From Candidatus Eiseniibacteriota bacterium (GTDB taxonomy: Bacteria > Eisenbacteria > RBG-16-71-46): 35,047 bases of DNA. The position numbers and the translations under genes were made by a program. The DNA is taken from positions 1 through 35,047 of the forward strand of contig JACOSU010000026.1 of NCBI GenBank assembly GCA_016178685.1, given 5' to 3'. Below, one piece after another: positions 1 to 8,341 of the stretch; positions within the stretch are counted from its first letter, which is position 1, and every line of letters starts with the position of its first letter. The notes below the pieces were generated by a model. It saw only the letters and a program-made list of their open reading frames with translations, was not told where the DNA came from and searched no databases.

Positions 1-2
1 CC

Positions 3-269
3 TCGCTGTTCTTTCTGGTGATCGTGGGCGCGGGCCTGCGCGCCCAGCGCCTGCGGGTGACCACCGGGAGCGAGGGACTCTGCGGCGCTCGCGGGAACGC
101 GATCGAGCGCCTGGCGCCCTCCGGGCGGGTGCGCGTGCGGGGAGAGTTGTGGAACGCGGTGAGCGAAACCGAGGTCGAAGCGGGAAGTGAGGTCGAGGTG
201 ACCGGCTCCGAGCGGCTCACGCTGCGCGTGCGGCCGGCGTCCAGGGAGGATCCGTCATGCCGCAGCTGA
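3..269 (+). CDS. NfeD family membrane protein, C-terminal part (5' end outside window)
   Basis: Only the last 88 codons are present. They hold the end of a hydrophobic membrane segment ([12 protein letters not shown]) followed by a small beta-rich domain with [20 protein letters not shown] and [13 protein letters not shown], the pattern of the NfeD C-terminal OB-fold. NfeD proteins are membrane partners of stomatin/SPFH proteins, and some forms carry a ClpP-class serine protease at the N-terminus; whether this one does cannot be seen. The stop codon overlaps the next gene, an SPFH protein, by 13 bases, which is the classic nfeD-stomatin operon. The assignment is firm because sequence and neighbour agree. 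Confidence 0.85.
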   Translation, partial: SLFFLVIVGAGLRAQRLRVTTGSEGLCGARGNAIERLAPSGRVRVRGELWNAVSETEVEAGSEVEVTGSERLTLRVRPASREDPSCRS

Positions 270-1024
270 TCGTGCCGTTCTTTCTTTTCATCGTGGTGCT
301 GGGATTCATCGTGCTCGCGAATGCCGTGCGCGTGGTGCGCGAGTACGAGCGGCTGGTCGTGTTCCGTCTCGGCCGTCTGTCGGGCGAGCGCGGCCCAGGC
401 CTCGTCCTGCTGATCCCGATTGTGGATCGCGCGATCAAGGTGGACCTTCGCACCATCACGCTCGATGTGCCTTCGCAGGACATCATCACCAAGGACAACG
501 TGTCGGTGAAGGTGAACGCGGTGGTGTTCTACCGCGTGATCAGCGCCAAGGACGCGGTGGTGCAGGTCCAGAACTACCTGTTCGCCACGTCCCAGATCGC
601 GCAGACCACGCTGCGCTCCATCCTCGGCCAGCAGGAGCTCGACGAGCTGCTCTCGGAGCGCGAGAAATTGAATCAGGCCCTGCAGCAGGTGATCGACCGT
701 CAGACCGAGCCGTGGGGCGTGAAGGTCTCGACCGTCGAGGTGAAGAACGTGGACCTGCCGCAGGAGATGCAGCGCGCGATCGCCCGTCAGGCCGAGGCCG
801 AGCGCGAACGGCGTGCCAAGGTCATCAACGCCGAGGGCGAGTATCAGGCGGCAACGCGCCTGACCGAGGCGGCGACGGTCATGGCCAAGGAGCCGGCGGC
901 GATTCAGCTGCGCTACCTGCAGACGCTGTCGGAGATCGCGACCGAGAACAATTCCACCACCATCTTCCCGGTACCGATCGACTTCCTGCGCACGTTCATG
1001 ACCGCCATGGAGAAGAAGTCCTGA
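257..1024 (+). CDS. Slipin/stomatin-like SPFH-domain membrane protein
   Basis: A 255-residue protein with one N-terminal membrane segment (about residues 4-23) followed by an SPFH (band 7) domain. Recognisable stretches are [57 protein letters not shown] and [10 protein letters not shown] charged helix rich in Ala, Glu and Arg (about 170-200) follows, the oligomerisation coiled coil. Length and order match prokaryotic slipins. These proteins form ring-like membrane assemblies and work with NfeD, whose gene overlaps this start by 13 bases. The ATG at 257 has a GGAGG-type site upstream (about 245-249). The biochemical role of the slipin-NfeD pair is not settled; membrane-domain organisation or quality control is the usual proposal. 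Confidence 0.93.
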   Translation: MPQLIVPFFLFIVVLGFIVLANAVRVVREYERLVVFRLGRLSGERGPGLVLLIPIVDRAIKVDLRTITLDVPSQDIITKDNVSVKVNAVVFYRVISAKDAVVQVQNYLFATSQIAQTTLRSILGQQELDELLSEREKLNQALQQVIDRQTEPWGVKVSTVEVKNVDLPQEMQRAIARQAEAERERRAKVINAEGEYQAATRLTEAATVMAKEPAAIQLRYLQTLSEIATENNSTTIFPVPIDFLRTFMTAMEKKS

Positions 1025-1072
1025 TCCGGAAGCGGCGAGTTCCCTCGAGTTCCGCGTGAACCCCGTCCGCCC

Positions 1073-1999
1073 GTGAACGCGGTCCGCCCGCTGCGCGTCG
1101 TGATCGCCGGCGGGCGCGGCATGATCGGCGCCGCGCTTGCCCGGTCGCTCACCGCCATCGGTCATCACCCGCTCGCGCTCACGCGCGGCGAGCCCGCGTC
1201 GGCGAGGGATCTCCGGTGGGATGCGGCCGCGCCCGATCCGCGGGTGTTCGAGCGCGCCGACGTGGTGGTGAATCTGGCCGGGGCCACTCTGGCGCGGCGC
1301 TGGACGGCGAGCGTGCGCGAGGAGATCGTGGAGAGCCGGGTGGGCCTCACGTCGCGCCTGGTCGCGGCGATGGCACGCGCCGCGCATCCGCCCCGCGTTC
1401 TGGTGTCGGCCTCCGCGATCGGCTGGTACGGCGATCGGGGGGATGAACTTCTGGATGAGGCGAGCGAGAGGGGCCGCGGTTTTCTGGCGGAGCTCGCTCA
1501 GCGCTGGGAGCAGGCCGCGATTTCGGCGTCCGCCTCGGGAGTGCGCGTGGTCCGCCTGCGGATCGGGATCGTGCTCTCGGCGCGCGGCGGCGTGCTCGCG
1601 CGACTCGCGCCGCTCTATCGCGCGGGGCTCGGCGGCCCGATTGGGGATGGCCGCATGTGGTGGAGCTGGATCGCGCTCGACGACCTGGTCGCCATGCTGA
1701 CGCGATCGGTCGTGGACGACACGATCGAGGGAGTGATGAACTCGGTGTCGCCGGCTCCGGTGCGCCAGGCCGACTTTGCGCGCGCTCTCGGTCGTGCGCT
1801 CGGGCGCCCCGCGCGATTTCCGACCCCCGCGGTCGCGCTCCGGCTCGCGTTCGGCCGGATGGCGGACGAAGTGCTGCTGGCGGGCCAGCGTGTGCGGCCC
1901 CGGCGCTGGATCGAAGCCGGAGGCGGATTCCGGCATTCCGATCTCGATGGTGCGCTGCGTGACGCGCTCGAGGGCAGAGGCGACCTCGACGAAGCTTGA
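1073..1999 (+). CDS. TIGR01777 family NAD-dependent epimerase/dehydratase-like protein
   Basis: A 308-residue atypical short-chain dehydrogenase of the YfcH/TIGR01777 family. The N-terminal Rossmann fingerprint is VVIAGGRGMIGAAL (about residues 9-22). SASAIGWYGDRGDELLDE carries the family's S..GWYG signature, and GPIGDGRMWWSWI and NSVSPAPVRQADFARALG are typical of the second half. The C-terminal DUF1731-like tail (PTPAVALRLAFGRMADEVLL) is complete, so the gene looks intact. The substrate is unknown for the whole family. The start is a GTG at 1073, placed so that the Rossmann strand lies near the N-terminus; no strong ribosome site is visible. It follows the slipin gene by 48 bases on the same strand. 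Confidence 0.9.
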   Translation: MNAVRPLRVVIAGGRGMIGAALARSLTAIGHHPLALTRGEPASARDLRWDAAAPDPRVFERADVVVNLAGATLARRWTASVREEIVESRVGLTSRLVAAMARAAHPPRVLVSASAIGWYGDRGDELLDEASERGRGFLAELAQRWEQAAISASASGVRVVRLRIGIVLSARGGVLARLAPLYRAGLGGPIGDGRMWWSWIALDDLVAMLTRSVVDDTIEGVMNSVSPAPVRQADFARALGRALGRPARFPTPAVALRLAFGRMADEVLLAGQRVRPRRWIEAGGGFRHSDLDGALRDALEGRGDLDEA

Positions 2000-2030
2000 T
2001 CCGCCGATCGAGCCCCGCTTGCGCGAGTCC

Positions 2031-2060
2031 TTGACGCCGGCCGAGCGCCGCGCTTAGGCT
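2031..2060 (+). promoter_or_regulatory. Sigma-70-type promoter for a leaderless mRNA
   Basis: TTGACG (2031-2036), an 18-base spacer and TAGGCT (2055-2060). The ATG of the lipoprotein gene lies at 2067, only 6 bases after the -10 box. Transcription should therefore start at or next to the start codon. No Shine-Dalgarno sequence is present. Confidence 0.6.
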
Positions 2061-2066
2061 GCTCGC

Positions 2067-2723
2067 ATGCGGGCTTTTCGCCTTCGATGGCCGGTTGCGG
2101 GCGTGCTGGCCACGGTGATCCTGTGGGGATGTTCGGCGTCGCCTCCACCGGTGAGTCCGAACGCCGGGAATGCCGGGCCGTCCGGACCCGACTCGAGGCT
2201 CGCGACCGGCGCCGCCGACACCGTCGGTCCCTCGCCGGGATCGGCCGGCGCGAAATTCCGCTACCGCTTCCGGCAGACCCTGCCCGCGAGCGATCGCTTC
2301 ACGTTCTACGATCGCGAACTGTCGTTCTACTTCCGCCCGGCGCCCGACGCGCTGCACTTTCAGATCGAGAACAAGCAGGACCGTGCGGTCTGGATCGACT
2401 GGGACCGGTCGCAGGTGCTGGCTCCCGACGGCTCGACGTCGCGCGCCGCGCACGCCACCACCACGTACCGAAACCGCTTCAACACCCAGGCGCCGGTCCA
2501 GCTGCGCGGGCTCCAGCGCTACAGCGACTACGTGCTGCCGATGGACTACCTGCAGGATCCGGGCGGCTCGGAGGATCAAATTCACCGTCCGTTGCTGCCC
2601 GAGGACGACGCCGCGCCCAATTTTAACGGGCGTGAATTCGGTGTGGACCTGGTGGTCCGGATCGACAATCAGCCGCGAACGTACAGCTTCCGTTTCAAGG
2701 TCGTGGGCGTGCTGCCCAACTGA
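2067..2723 (+). CDS. Hypothetical lipoprotein
   Basis: A 218-residue protein whose N-terminus is a lipoprotein signal: RLRW, a hydrophobic stretch, then the lipobox ILWGC with the modified Cys at about residue 22. A Pro/Ser/Gly-rich linker follows. From about residue 65 the sequence looks like one beta-sandwich domain, with alternating hydrophobic strands such as FTFYDRELSFYFRPAPDALH, FQIENKQDRAVWIDWD and REFGVDLVVRIDNQPRTYSF. It is probably a periplasm-facing outer-membrane lipoprotein. I do not recognise the family. Its stop codon overlaps the ATG of the next gene (TGATG), so the two are probably translated together. The start directly follows a promoter-like -10 box, as expected for a leaderless mRNA. 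Confidence 0.8.
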   Translation: MRAFRLRWPVAGVLATVILWGCSASPPPVSPNAGNAGPSGPDSRLATGAADTVGPSPGSAGAKFRYRFRQTLPASDRFTFYDRELSFYFRPAPDALHFQIENKQDRAVWIDWDRSQVLAPDGSTSRAAHATTTYRNRFNTQAPVQLRGLQRYSDYVLPMDYLQDPGGSEDQIHRPLLPEDDAAPNFNGREFGVDLVVRIDNQPRTYSFRFKVVGVLPN

Positions 2724-5182
2724 TGCGTTCCTGGCGCGCGCATCAGATCGCACTCGCCGGCGCCGTGGCGCTCTCGGGACTGACGGCCGCCGCGACCTTC
2801 GCGCACGCCAGACCCGCGGGGCCGCCGTCCGCTGCGCCTCCGCCGTCCGCGCCCGCGATCCGGCCGTCCGCCACCGTCGCTGCGGCCTCGCCCACGACGC
2901 CCGCGTTCCAGCCGCCGCGCTTCACCCGCTCCCAGATGGAATCGTCGCTCGCAGGCGCGCCGGGATTTCTCTTCATTTACGGAACCCGACAACCCGCTTC
3001 GAGCGCGGCGCTGCGCGCGCGGGCGGTCGCGATGGCGCGGCACCTGTTCGATCGCGACAGCAGCGCGGTGATCGCGGACATCGACGCCGCTCCCGAATCG
3101 GTCGCCTCGAGATCCTTGGTGTTGTTCGGTGGGCCGGCCGAAAATCTGTGGACGCGCCGACTAGCCCCGGCGCTTCCGGTGTCGTTCACGGCGCGCGGCT
3201 TCCGCTGGTACGGGCGAGACTACGAACGCCCGCTCGACGCGATCCACCTGGTGTATCCGAACCCCTGCGCGCCGCAGCGATTCGTGCTGCTGCTCGCGGC
3301 GAACTCCGCGGACGCGATCTCGGGCCGCGGCGGATTCTATTTCGGCGAACAGGACTGGCGTATCGTGCGCGATGGAGAACTCGCGCGCAGCGGAGCGTTC
3401 GCGCAGTCGCCCGCGCATCCCTGGCGCTACGATCCCGCGCTCGACCGCGATCGCGAGCTGGAACGCGAACGCTTCACGGCCACGCTCGTGCAACACCGCG
3501 GGGTGGGGGTCGAAATCGCGGCGCCCGCGGACCTGAAGGAGGCGGGAGCCTGGACCTCCGCCGCAGCGGCGCTGCTCGCGAAACTCGACGCCATGGGGCT
3601 CGGCGCGCCCGCGAAATCCAGGCTGCTCGTGACCGCCTATCGCTCGCTCGAACAGAAGGGGGTGCTGGCCCGGAATACCCGGCCCGAGCACCTCGAGCGC
3701 GACGGCAGCGGGGCGCTCGCTCTTCCCGCCGGACGACTTGAGCCCGATCTGTGGTCGGTGGCGGCGCTGCGCCTCGCGCGGCTCGGCGCCGTGGTGTCTT
3801 CGCCGTACCTGGAGCCGGCCGGCGCGTGGCTCGCCGGGCGGCTCGAGGGCGAACCGCTCGAGCGATCGATCGCACGGCTCTATTTCGCGCGCCTGCTTCC
3901 GACCGCGCGCGAGGCGGCCGCCCGCGGCTCGCGCTGGAGATCTCCGCTGCTGCTGATCCCGTCGCGCGCGCTCCTCGAGCGGACGATCTGGGAATGTGCC
4001 CCGGGTCGCGAGCGCGCGGCGCTCCTCGCCACGCTCGGGGGCTCGGTGCCGGGCACGCTGGACAGCCTGTGCCGCCTCGCCGGGGTGAGCGACGCCCGGG
4101 TCGAACAGCGCTACGGCACGCTGGTGGATTCGCTGGCGCGCGCGGGGCGGAAGAGCCAGATCGCGTCTGCGCCGAGCGCATGGCGGCCCGCCGATGGATT
4201 TCAACGGGGAATCTGCCTCGCGCACGCGGTGAGCCTCGAACAGGGATACCTTTCGGAGAGCTGCGCTCGCGAACTGTCCGCGATCCGCGCGCTCGGAGCG
4301 AACTGGGTGTCGATCACTCCGTTCGGATATCTCCCGGCTTCGGGGACTCCCGAGATCGAGAGCAGCGCCGACGGGGGAGTGGATGAAGAGACCGACGAGG
4401 CGGTGTGCGAAGCGGCGGCGCGTGCGCGCTCGCTCGGATTGCGCGTGATGCTGAAACCGCATCTGTGGACGCGCGGCTGGACCGGCGCGCTGGATTTCGG
4501 CACCGCGGGCTGGCCGCGTTTCTTCGAGCGCTATCGGGTGTTCCTGCTCCATTACGCGGTTCTGGCAGAGCGCGAGCGGATGGACGCGCTGGTCGTGGGT
4601 CACGAGCTTGGCACCGCCTCGCTGGCGTTTCCGGACCGCTGGCGAGCACTGATCGGCGAAGTGCGCCGCGTCTACGACGGCACCGTGACGTACGACGCGA
4701 ACTGGGATCGCGAAGCGGACGGGATCTCGTTCTGGAACGCGTGCGACGTGATCGGCGTGTCGTTCTATTCCCCGCTCGCGAGCGCCAGGGGGGCGAGCTC
4801 TCCGGCCATGACCGCCGCCGCGCAGAAGGCGCTCGCGTCGCTCAAGGCGCTCTCGATTCGAACCGGCCGGCCGGTGCTGCTCACGGAAGCGGGCTACGCG
4901 TCGGTGAGCGACGCGGCGATTCGCCCGTGGTCGGAACCGCATGGCGGCGCCGCCGATCCCGAAGCGCAGCGCGCGTGCTTCGAAGCGCTGATGCGCGCGA
5001 TCGACGGTGAGGACTGGCTGGCCGGAGTGCACATCTGGAAGTGGTTCACGGCGCCGGGCCCGATGGGAAGCGCGGACCGCTCGTTTTCACCGAGCGGCAA
5101 GCCCGCTCAGGCGGTCATCGGCCACGCGTTCACCGAATGGCGCGACCGGCCGGTGCGGGCGCTGCCCTCACCCGCGCGCTGA
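2723..5182 (+). CDS. Large secreted protein with a C-terminal clan GH-A (GH113-like) glycosidase domain
   Basis: An 819-residue exported protein. Residues 1-30 form a signal peptide ending near AHA, followed by a Pro/Ala linker to about 65. Residues 75-220 (FLFIYGTRQPASSAALRARA, SRSLVLFGGPAENLWTRRLA) resemble the N-terminal domain found before alpha/beta-hydrolase domains in some secreted bacterial esterases. A helical middle part spans about 230-480. Residues 490-805 form a TIM barrel of the glycosidase kind: LGANWVSITPFGYLP, GLRVMLKPHLW, VVGHELGTAS with candidate acid/base Glu628, and VLLTEAGYASV with candidate nucleophile Glu722. The Glu pair and GHEL/TEAGY context match GH113-like mannanases and relatives. 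The substrate cannot be told. It overlaps the upstream lipoprotein gene by one base (TGATG), so the two may act together on an extracellular glycan. Confidence 0.8.
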   Translation: MRSWRAHQIALAGAVALSGLTAAATFAHARPAGPPSAAPPPSAPAIRPSATVAAASPTTPAFQPPRFTRSQMESSLAGAPGFLFIYGTRQPASSAALRARAVAMARHLFDRDSSAVIADIDAAPESVASRSLVLFGGPAENLWTRRLAPALPVSFTARGFRWYGRDYERPLDAIHLVYPNPCAPQRFVLLLAANSADAISGRGGFYFGEQDWRIVRDGELARSGAFAQSPAHPWRYDPALDRDRELERERFTATLVQHRGVGVEIAAPADLKEAGAWTSAAAALLAKLDAMGLGAPAKSRLLVTAYRSLEQKGVLARNTRPEHLERDGSGALALPAGRLEPDLWSVAALRLARLGAVVSSPYLEPAGAWLAGRLEGEPLERSIARLYFARLLPTAREAAARGSRWRSPLLLIPSRALLERTIWECAPGRERAALLATLGGSVPGTLDSLCRLAGVSDARVEQRYGTLVDSLARAGRKSQIASAPSAWRPADGFQRGICLAHAVSLEQGYLSESCARELSAIRALGANWVSITPFGYLPASGTPEIESSADGGVDEETDEAVCEAAARARSLGLRVMLKPHLWTRGWTGALDFGTAGWPRFFERYRVFLLHYAVLAERERMDALVVGHELGTASLAFPDRWRALIGEVRRVYDGTVTYDANWDREADGISFWNACDVIGVSFYSPLASARGASSPAMTAAAQKALASLKALSIRTGRPVLLTEAGYASVSDAAIRPWSEPHGGAADPEAQRACFEALMRAIDGEDWLAGVHIWKWFTAPGPMGSADRSFSPSGKPAQAVIGHAFTEWRDRPVRALPSPAR

Positions 5183-5203
5183 GCGCGCGGCGCGCGGCTC
5201 AGC
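5178..5203. terminator. GC hairpin between convergent genes (possible shared terminator)
   Basis: GCTGAGC (5178-5184) pairs with GCTCAGC (5197-5203). The loop can extend the stem by about four more GC pairs. It lies exactly where two convergent genes end (stops at 5182 and 5199). There is no T-run on either side, so it may stall polymerase only weakly or protect 3' ends. Confidence 0.35.
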
Positions 5204-6545
5204 CCGCCTTGCGGTTCCCCTCAATCACGCGGAGCCCGCTCGAGCGAGTGCGCGAGCGACGCCGCGCGTCTTCGAATCCCACTGCGGCGAGCAGCACGAT
5301 CAGCGGCTCGGCCGGCACCCGCATGCGAAGCGCGCCCCAGAATACGACGGCTCCCGCCGAGAAGTAGAGGATCACGAGCACGGGCAGCGATTGGAACCAG
5401 CGGCGCGGTCCCTGCAGGCTGCGCGCGAGTCCCCACGCCGCGAACGGCAACGTGACGAGCGACCAGATCAGCAGCGGATCGAAGCGGCGCGCGAGCGCGC
5501 CGAGTGGTGAGCCCGCGCGCTGCCAGTTGCCGGTGCCGCCGCCCTCGGCGGTGAGCCGCCAGAAGCGCCGCAGTTTCGCGAGTGCCATCGCGGGCCACTC
5601 GCGCGCGTGACCGGCGAGGAACTCGATCGCGCGCGTGCGCGCGATGAAATCCACTTCGGGCTCGCTCCGGCCGCGGAACTCGGACGCCCACGGCTCGAGA
5701 TGATACGTGCTGCTGGCGCCGCCACGCCGTTCGGGGTCGCTCCACAGCACCGGGTTGTTGCTGTCGAGCAGCGCGCGTCCCCCCCCGGTTGTGACCGGCA
5801 CGAACGCGTGGAACACGCCGGCATTGCGCAGCGTCCAGGGGCCGATCACGAGCGCGAAGCCAAGCGCCAGCATCAGCAGCTGCCGGACGCGGTCGCGCGG
5901 CTGAACGGTGAGCCCGAGCGGACCCCACGCCCACACCGCGGTCAAGGCGGGGAGCAGCATCGCGGGCGGGCGGGCCAGGGTCGCGATTCCCCACAGGAGT
6001 CCGGCGCCGAGCGCGCGGCCCGGGCGTGGCGTCTTCACCCATTCGACGCTCGCGTAGAGCGCGGCGAGCAGCACGGCCGTGAACGTGGTCTCGGTCAGCA
6101 GGTAACCCGAGAAGAACACCAGGAGGGGATGGAACGCGGCCAGCCAGCCGGCCAGGCGCCCGGCTCCGCCGCTGAACATGGCCGCTCCGAGCGCGCCGAT
6201 CAGCAGCGGCACCAGAGCTCCAATCGCCGACTGAAGAAGGAGCGCCGCGAAGTAGCGATGCCCGACCGCGCGGTAGAGCAGGCTGGTGAGCCACGGCACC
6301 AGCGGCGGAACGAACGCGGTCGGGTACACGCCGCCCTCTCCCCCAAGAGAGAAGCCGGCGCCACGCGCCAGGTTCCACGCCACCTGATCGTACTCGGCGG
6401 CATCGGAGGTGGCGGAGGCCCCGGGGCCGGCCGCGATCGCGACGTAGACCAGCCGCACCGCGAGCGCGGCGGCGTAGAGGGCGAGTAGGGGAAGCGCGGA
6501 TGGCCGCGAATCCTCGCGCGGGCCGGCGCTCGTGCGGCTGAGCAT
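5199..6545 (-). CDS. Polytopic membrane glycosyltransferase, GT39/ArnT-like
   Basis: A 448-residue integral membrane protein with about nine to eleven hydrophobic segments. The first membrane helix is followed by a periplasmic loop with acidic residues (SDAAEYDQVAWNLARGAGF), the place of the catalytic Asp/Glu in GT-C enzymes such as ArnT and protein O-mannosyltransferases. YPTAFVPPLVPWLTSLLY matches the conserved loop before the second helix. GIATLARPPAMLLP and IGPWTLRNAGVFH are typical of the PMT_2 (PF13231) family. It probably moves a sugar from a lipid-phosphate donor to a protein, lipid A or polymer acceptor outside the membrane. A distant paralogue lies at 16176-17744. The start is the ATG at 6545, 6 bases after a TAGACT -10 box, so the mRNA is probably leaderless. 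The gene converges on the glycosidase gene. Confidence 0.85.
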   Translation of the reverse strand: MLSRTSAGPREDSRPSALPLLALYAAALAVRLVYVAIAAGPGASATSDAAEYDQVAWNLARGAGFSLGGEGGVYPTAFVPPLVPWLTSLLYRAVGHRYFAALLLQSAIGALVPLLIGALGAAMFSGGAGRLAGWLAAFHPLLVFFSGYLLTETTFTAVLLAALYASVEWVKTPRPGRALGAGLLWGIATLARPPAMLLPALTAVWAWGPLGLTVQPRDRVRQLLMLALGFALVIGPWTLRNAGVFHAFVPVTTGGGRALLDSNNPVLWSDPERRGGASSTYHLEPWASEFRGRSEPEVDFIARTRAIEFLAGHAREWPAMALAKLRRFWRLTAEGGGTGNWQRAGSPLGALARRFDPLLIWSLVTLPFAAWGLARSLQGPRRWFQSLPVLVILYFSAGAVVFWGALRMRVPAEPLIVLLAAVGFEDARRRSRTRSSGLRVIEGNRKAG

Positions 6546-6551
6546 GAATGA

Positions 6552-6557
6552 AGTCTA
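6552..6557 (-). promoter_or_regulatory. -10 box TAGACT of a leaderless promoter
   Basis: On the minus strand TAGACT is followed by 6 bases and then the ATG at 6545. The same hexamer and spacing precede the GTG start at 16176. The -35 region is not recognisable (GCCGGT at the right distance), so the call rests on the repeated -10/start geometry. Confidence 0.5.
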
Positions 6558-6864
6558 GCAGAGCCTCGATCCCACCGGCGATCGTGTGGGGCCCCGATGC
6601 GGAATGAGGCGCGAACGCGGCCCTGGCATTGCGATCTGCATGAGGCCCGCGCGGCGCGCGGGGAACGCTCCGGCGCCGCGGGATCGGTTCTGCGCGCTGT
6701 ACGCACACGCCGACGCCTCAAGGGCCAGGGAGCGGGCGTCCGGCGCGCATGTTGCTATCGAAGCGGCCGGCCGGGCGGCCGGGGACCGTTCTCGCGGGGG
6801 GAATCCCGCGAATCGAGAGGCCTTGAGCGGCCGCAGTTTCCGAGGAAGGACCACGAGGTTCACG
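6558..6864. other. Intergenic region between divergent genes
   Basis: About 300 bases between the minus-strand glycosyltransferase and the plus-strand gene at 6865. An open frame continues upstream from 6865 to 6586, but its translation is Arg/Ala-rich with no recognisable protein pattern, so I do not count it as coding. It contains several short GC palindromes, for example around 6770-6786 (GGCCGGCCGGGCGGCCGG). I see no convincing promoter for the plus-strand gene. Confidence 0.5.
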
Positions 6865-7389
6865 ATGGACCACTACATTCCCAAGCGCCGCATTCCCATG
6901 ACGCTCTGGACCAGCGAGCGGCAGAGCTTCGCGTGCCAGATGTTCTTGGATCTCGACGCGACCGGTCACGGGCATCAGACCATGGTCGAGAAACTCAACG
7001 AGTCGACGCGTTTCCTCCCGGTCGCGGTGGGCCCCGAGGGTCGCATCCATCTCATCCAGAAGAGCCGCATCCTGCGCGTGACGCCTGCCCGGGGGGCGCT
7101 CACGAGCGACGTTTTCGCGCGCGGCTTCGATCCATGGCGCGAGGAGGAGGCCGAGCTCCTGATGAGCGACGCCACCGGCCTCGCGGGCCGCGTCTGGATG
7201 CCGCTCCAGCGCGAGACCCAGCGCCTGTCGGACTTCATGAACGGGCAGGGCAACGGATTCTTCGTGCTGATCACGCCCGCGGCGGTCCATCTGGTGAACG
7301 CGGCGGGGCTGATCGAGATGAAACTGTGCGAGAGCGCCGGAGTGTCGATCGGGTCCGGCGAAGGGAATTTCGAGGACGGGGTCGCCTGA
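6865..7389 (+). CDS. Conserved-looking hypothetical protein
   Basis: A 174-residue soluble protein starting MDHYIPKRRIPMTLW, with no signal peptide or membrane segment. Visible blocks include LNESTRFLPVAVGPEGRIHL, QKSRILRVTPARG and QRLSDFMNGQGNGFFVLI, which suggest two repeats of a small beta-rich unit (a hydrophobic strand after a phrase like LN.S.RFLPV or MN.G..FFVL). I do not recognise the family. The start is the ATG at 6865, with a GAGG site at 6855-6858. An upstream in-frame extension is possible but has only composition-driven sequence. It is followed after 84 bases by a nitrilase-family gene on the same strand. Confidence 0.7.
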   Translation: MDHYIPKRRIPMTLWTSERQSFACQMFLDLDATGHGHQTMVEKLNESTRFLPVAVGPEGRIHLIQKSRILRVTPARGALTSDVFARGFDPWREEEAELLMSDATGLAGRVWMPLQRETQRLSDFMNGQGNGFFVLITPAAVHLVNAAGLIEMKLCESAGVSIGSGEGNFEDGVA

Positions 7390-7473
7390 CGCCGGCGGGC
7401 GCGCTCCTCACCGGACCCGCCCGCGGCCCACGCCCCGCTTGTGGCAGGAGTCCGAGCCCGCTACGGTGCGCCC

Positions 7474-8295
7474 GTGGCGGGCTTTCGCGTGGCATTCGTC
7501 CAGGGCCGACCGCGCTTCGGGCGCTCGGCGGAAAACCTCGAACGCGGTCTGGCGCTGGCGGCGGGCGTCGAGGCCGATCTGGTCGTGCTTCCCGAGCTGT
7601 GGTCGTCGGGCTACGTGTTCTCGAGCCACGCCGAGGTCGCCTCTCTGGCCGAGGATGCGTCGAACGGCGCGACGGCCCGCGTGTTGGGCGCGGCGGCGCG
7701 GCGTGAGCGGCGTTGTTACGTGGCGGGGTTTCCCGAACGCCACGCCGGACGCTTCTACAACAGCGCGCTGCTGGTCGGCCCGGGCGGGGTGCGAGCGGTG
7801 TACCGCAAGCTCCACCTGTTCGAGATGGAGCGCACCTGGTTCACGCCGGGCAATCTGCCGCTTGCGGTAGAGCGCGTGGGTCCCGCGCGCATCGGGATGA
7901 TGATCTGCTTCGACTGGCGCTTTCCCGAAGTGGCGCGCTCGCTCGCGCTGAAGGGCGCCGACGTGATCGTGCATCCCAGCAATCTGGTGTTTCCCCAGGC
8001 GCAGCAGGCGATGATCACGCGCTCGATCGAGAATCGCGTGTTCATGGTGACTGCGAACCGGGTCGGAGCCGATGCGCGGCCGATCGGCACCGTGCGATTC
8101 ACCGGGCAGAGCCAGATCACGGATCCGTCCGGCCGCCGGCTGGGGAGAGCCGGGCGAACCGTCTCGTGCGCGATGGCCGCCGACTGCGACCTCACGGAGG
8201 CTCGCGACAAGTCGCTGACCGCGATGACGCCGCTGTTCGGCGCGCGGCGCCCGGAGCACTACCGGCAACTGGTGAGCCGCACGCGCCCGCGCTAG
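7474..8295 (+). CDS. Carbon-nitrogen hydrolase (nitrilase superfamily)
   Basis: A 273-residue cytoplasmic enzyme with the full nitrilase-fold catalytic triad: Glu41 in VVLPELWSSGYVF, Lys112 in YRKLHLFEME and the nucleophile Cys145 in GMMICFDWRFPEVARSLA. SNLVFPQAQQAMITRSIENR and FTGQSQITDPSGRRLG are typical of the omega-amidase/NIT branch. It should hydrolyse a carboxamide to the acid plus ammonia; repair of deaminated glutathione or omega-amidase activity is likely, but the substrate cannot be fixed from sequence. I chose the GTG at 7474, just before the first strand (FRVAFVQ). A GTG at 7441 in the same frame would add 11 residues. The TAG stop is the first half of a TAGACT box that may serve the next gene. 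Confidence 0.9.
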   Translation: MAGFRVAFVQGRPRFGRSAENLERGLALAAGVEADLVVLPELWSSGYVFSSHAEVASLAEDASNGATARVLGAAARRERRCYVAGFPERHAGRFYNSALLVGPGGVRAVYRKLHLFEMERTWFTPGNLPLAVERVGPARIGMMICFDWRFPEVARSLALKGADVIVHPSNLVFPQAQQAMITRSIENRVFMVTANRVGADARPIGTVRFTGQSQITDPSGRRLGRAGRTVSCAMAADCDLTEARDKSLTAMTPLFGARRPEHYRQLVSRTRPR

Positions 8296-8298
8296 ACT
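8293..8298 (+). promoter_or_regulatory. Possible -10 box (TAGACT) overlapping the nitrilase stop codon
   Basis: TAGACT begins with the TAG stop codon of the upstream gene. The next gene starts at 8342 with a good ribosome site, so a transcript starting near 8305 would have a leader of about 37 bases. No clear -35 element is seen. Support is the identity with the TAGACT boxes at 6552-6557 and 16163-16168. Confidence 0.35.
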
Positions 8299-8341
8299 CG
8301 CGCGCGGCGCCGGGGTGATTCCGATCCGAGGAGGAGACGCC

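Noticed and set aside
3161..5032. A 623-codon minus-strand frame opposite the glycosidase gene
   Set aside because: The plus strand has a signal peptide, a TIM barrel and catalytic motifs. The minus frame has no recognisable motif.
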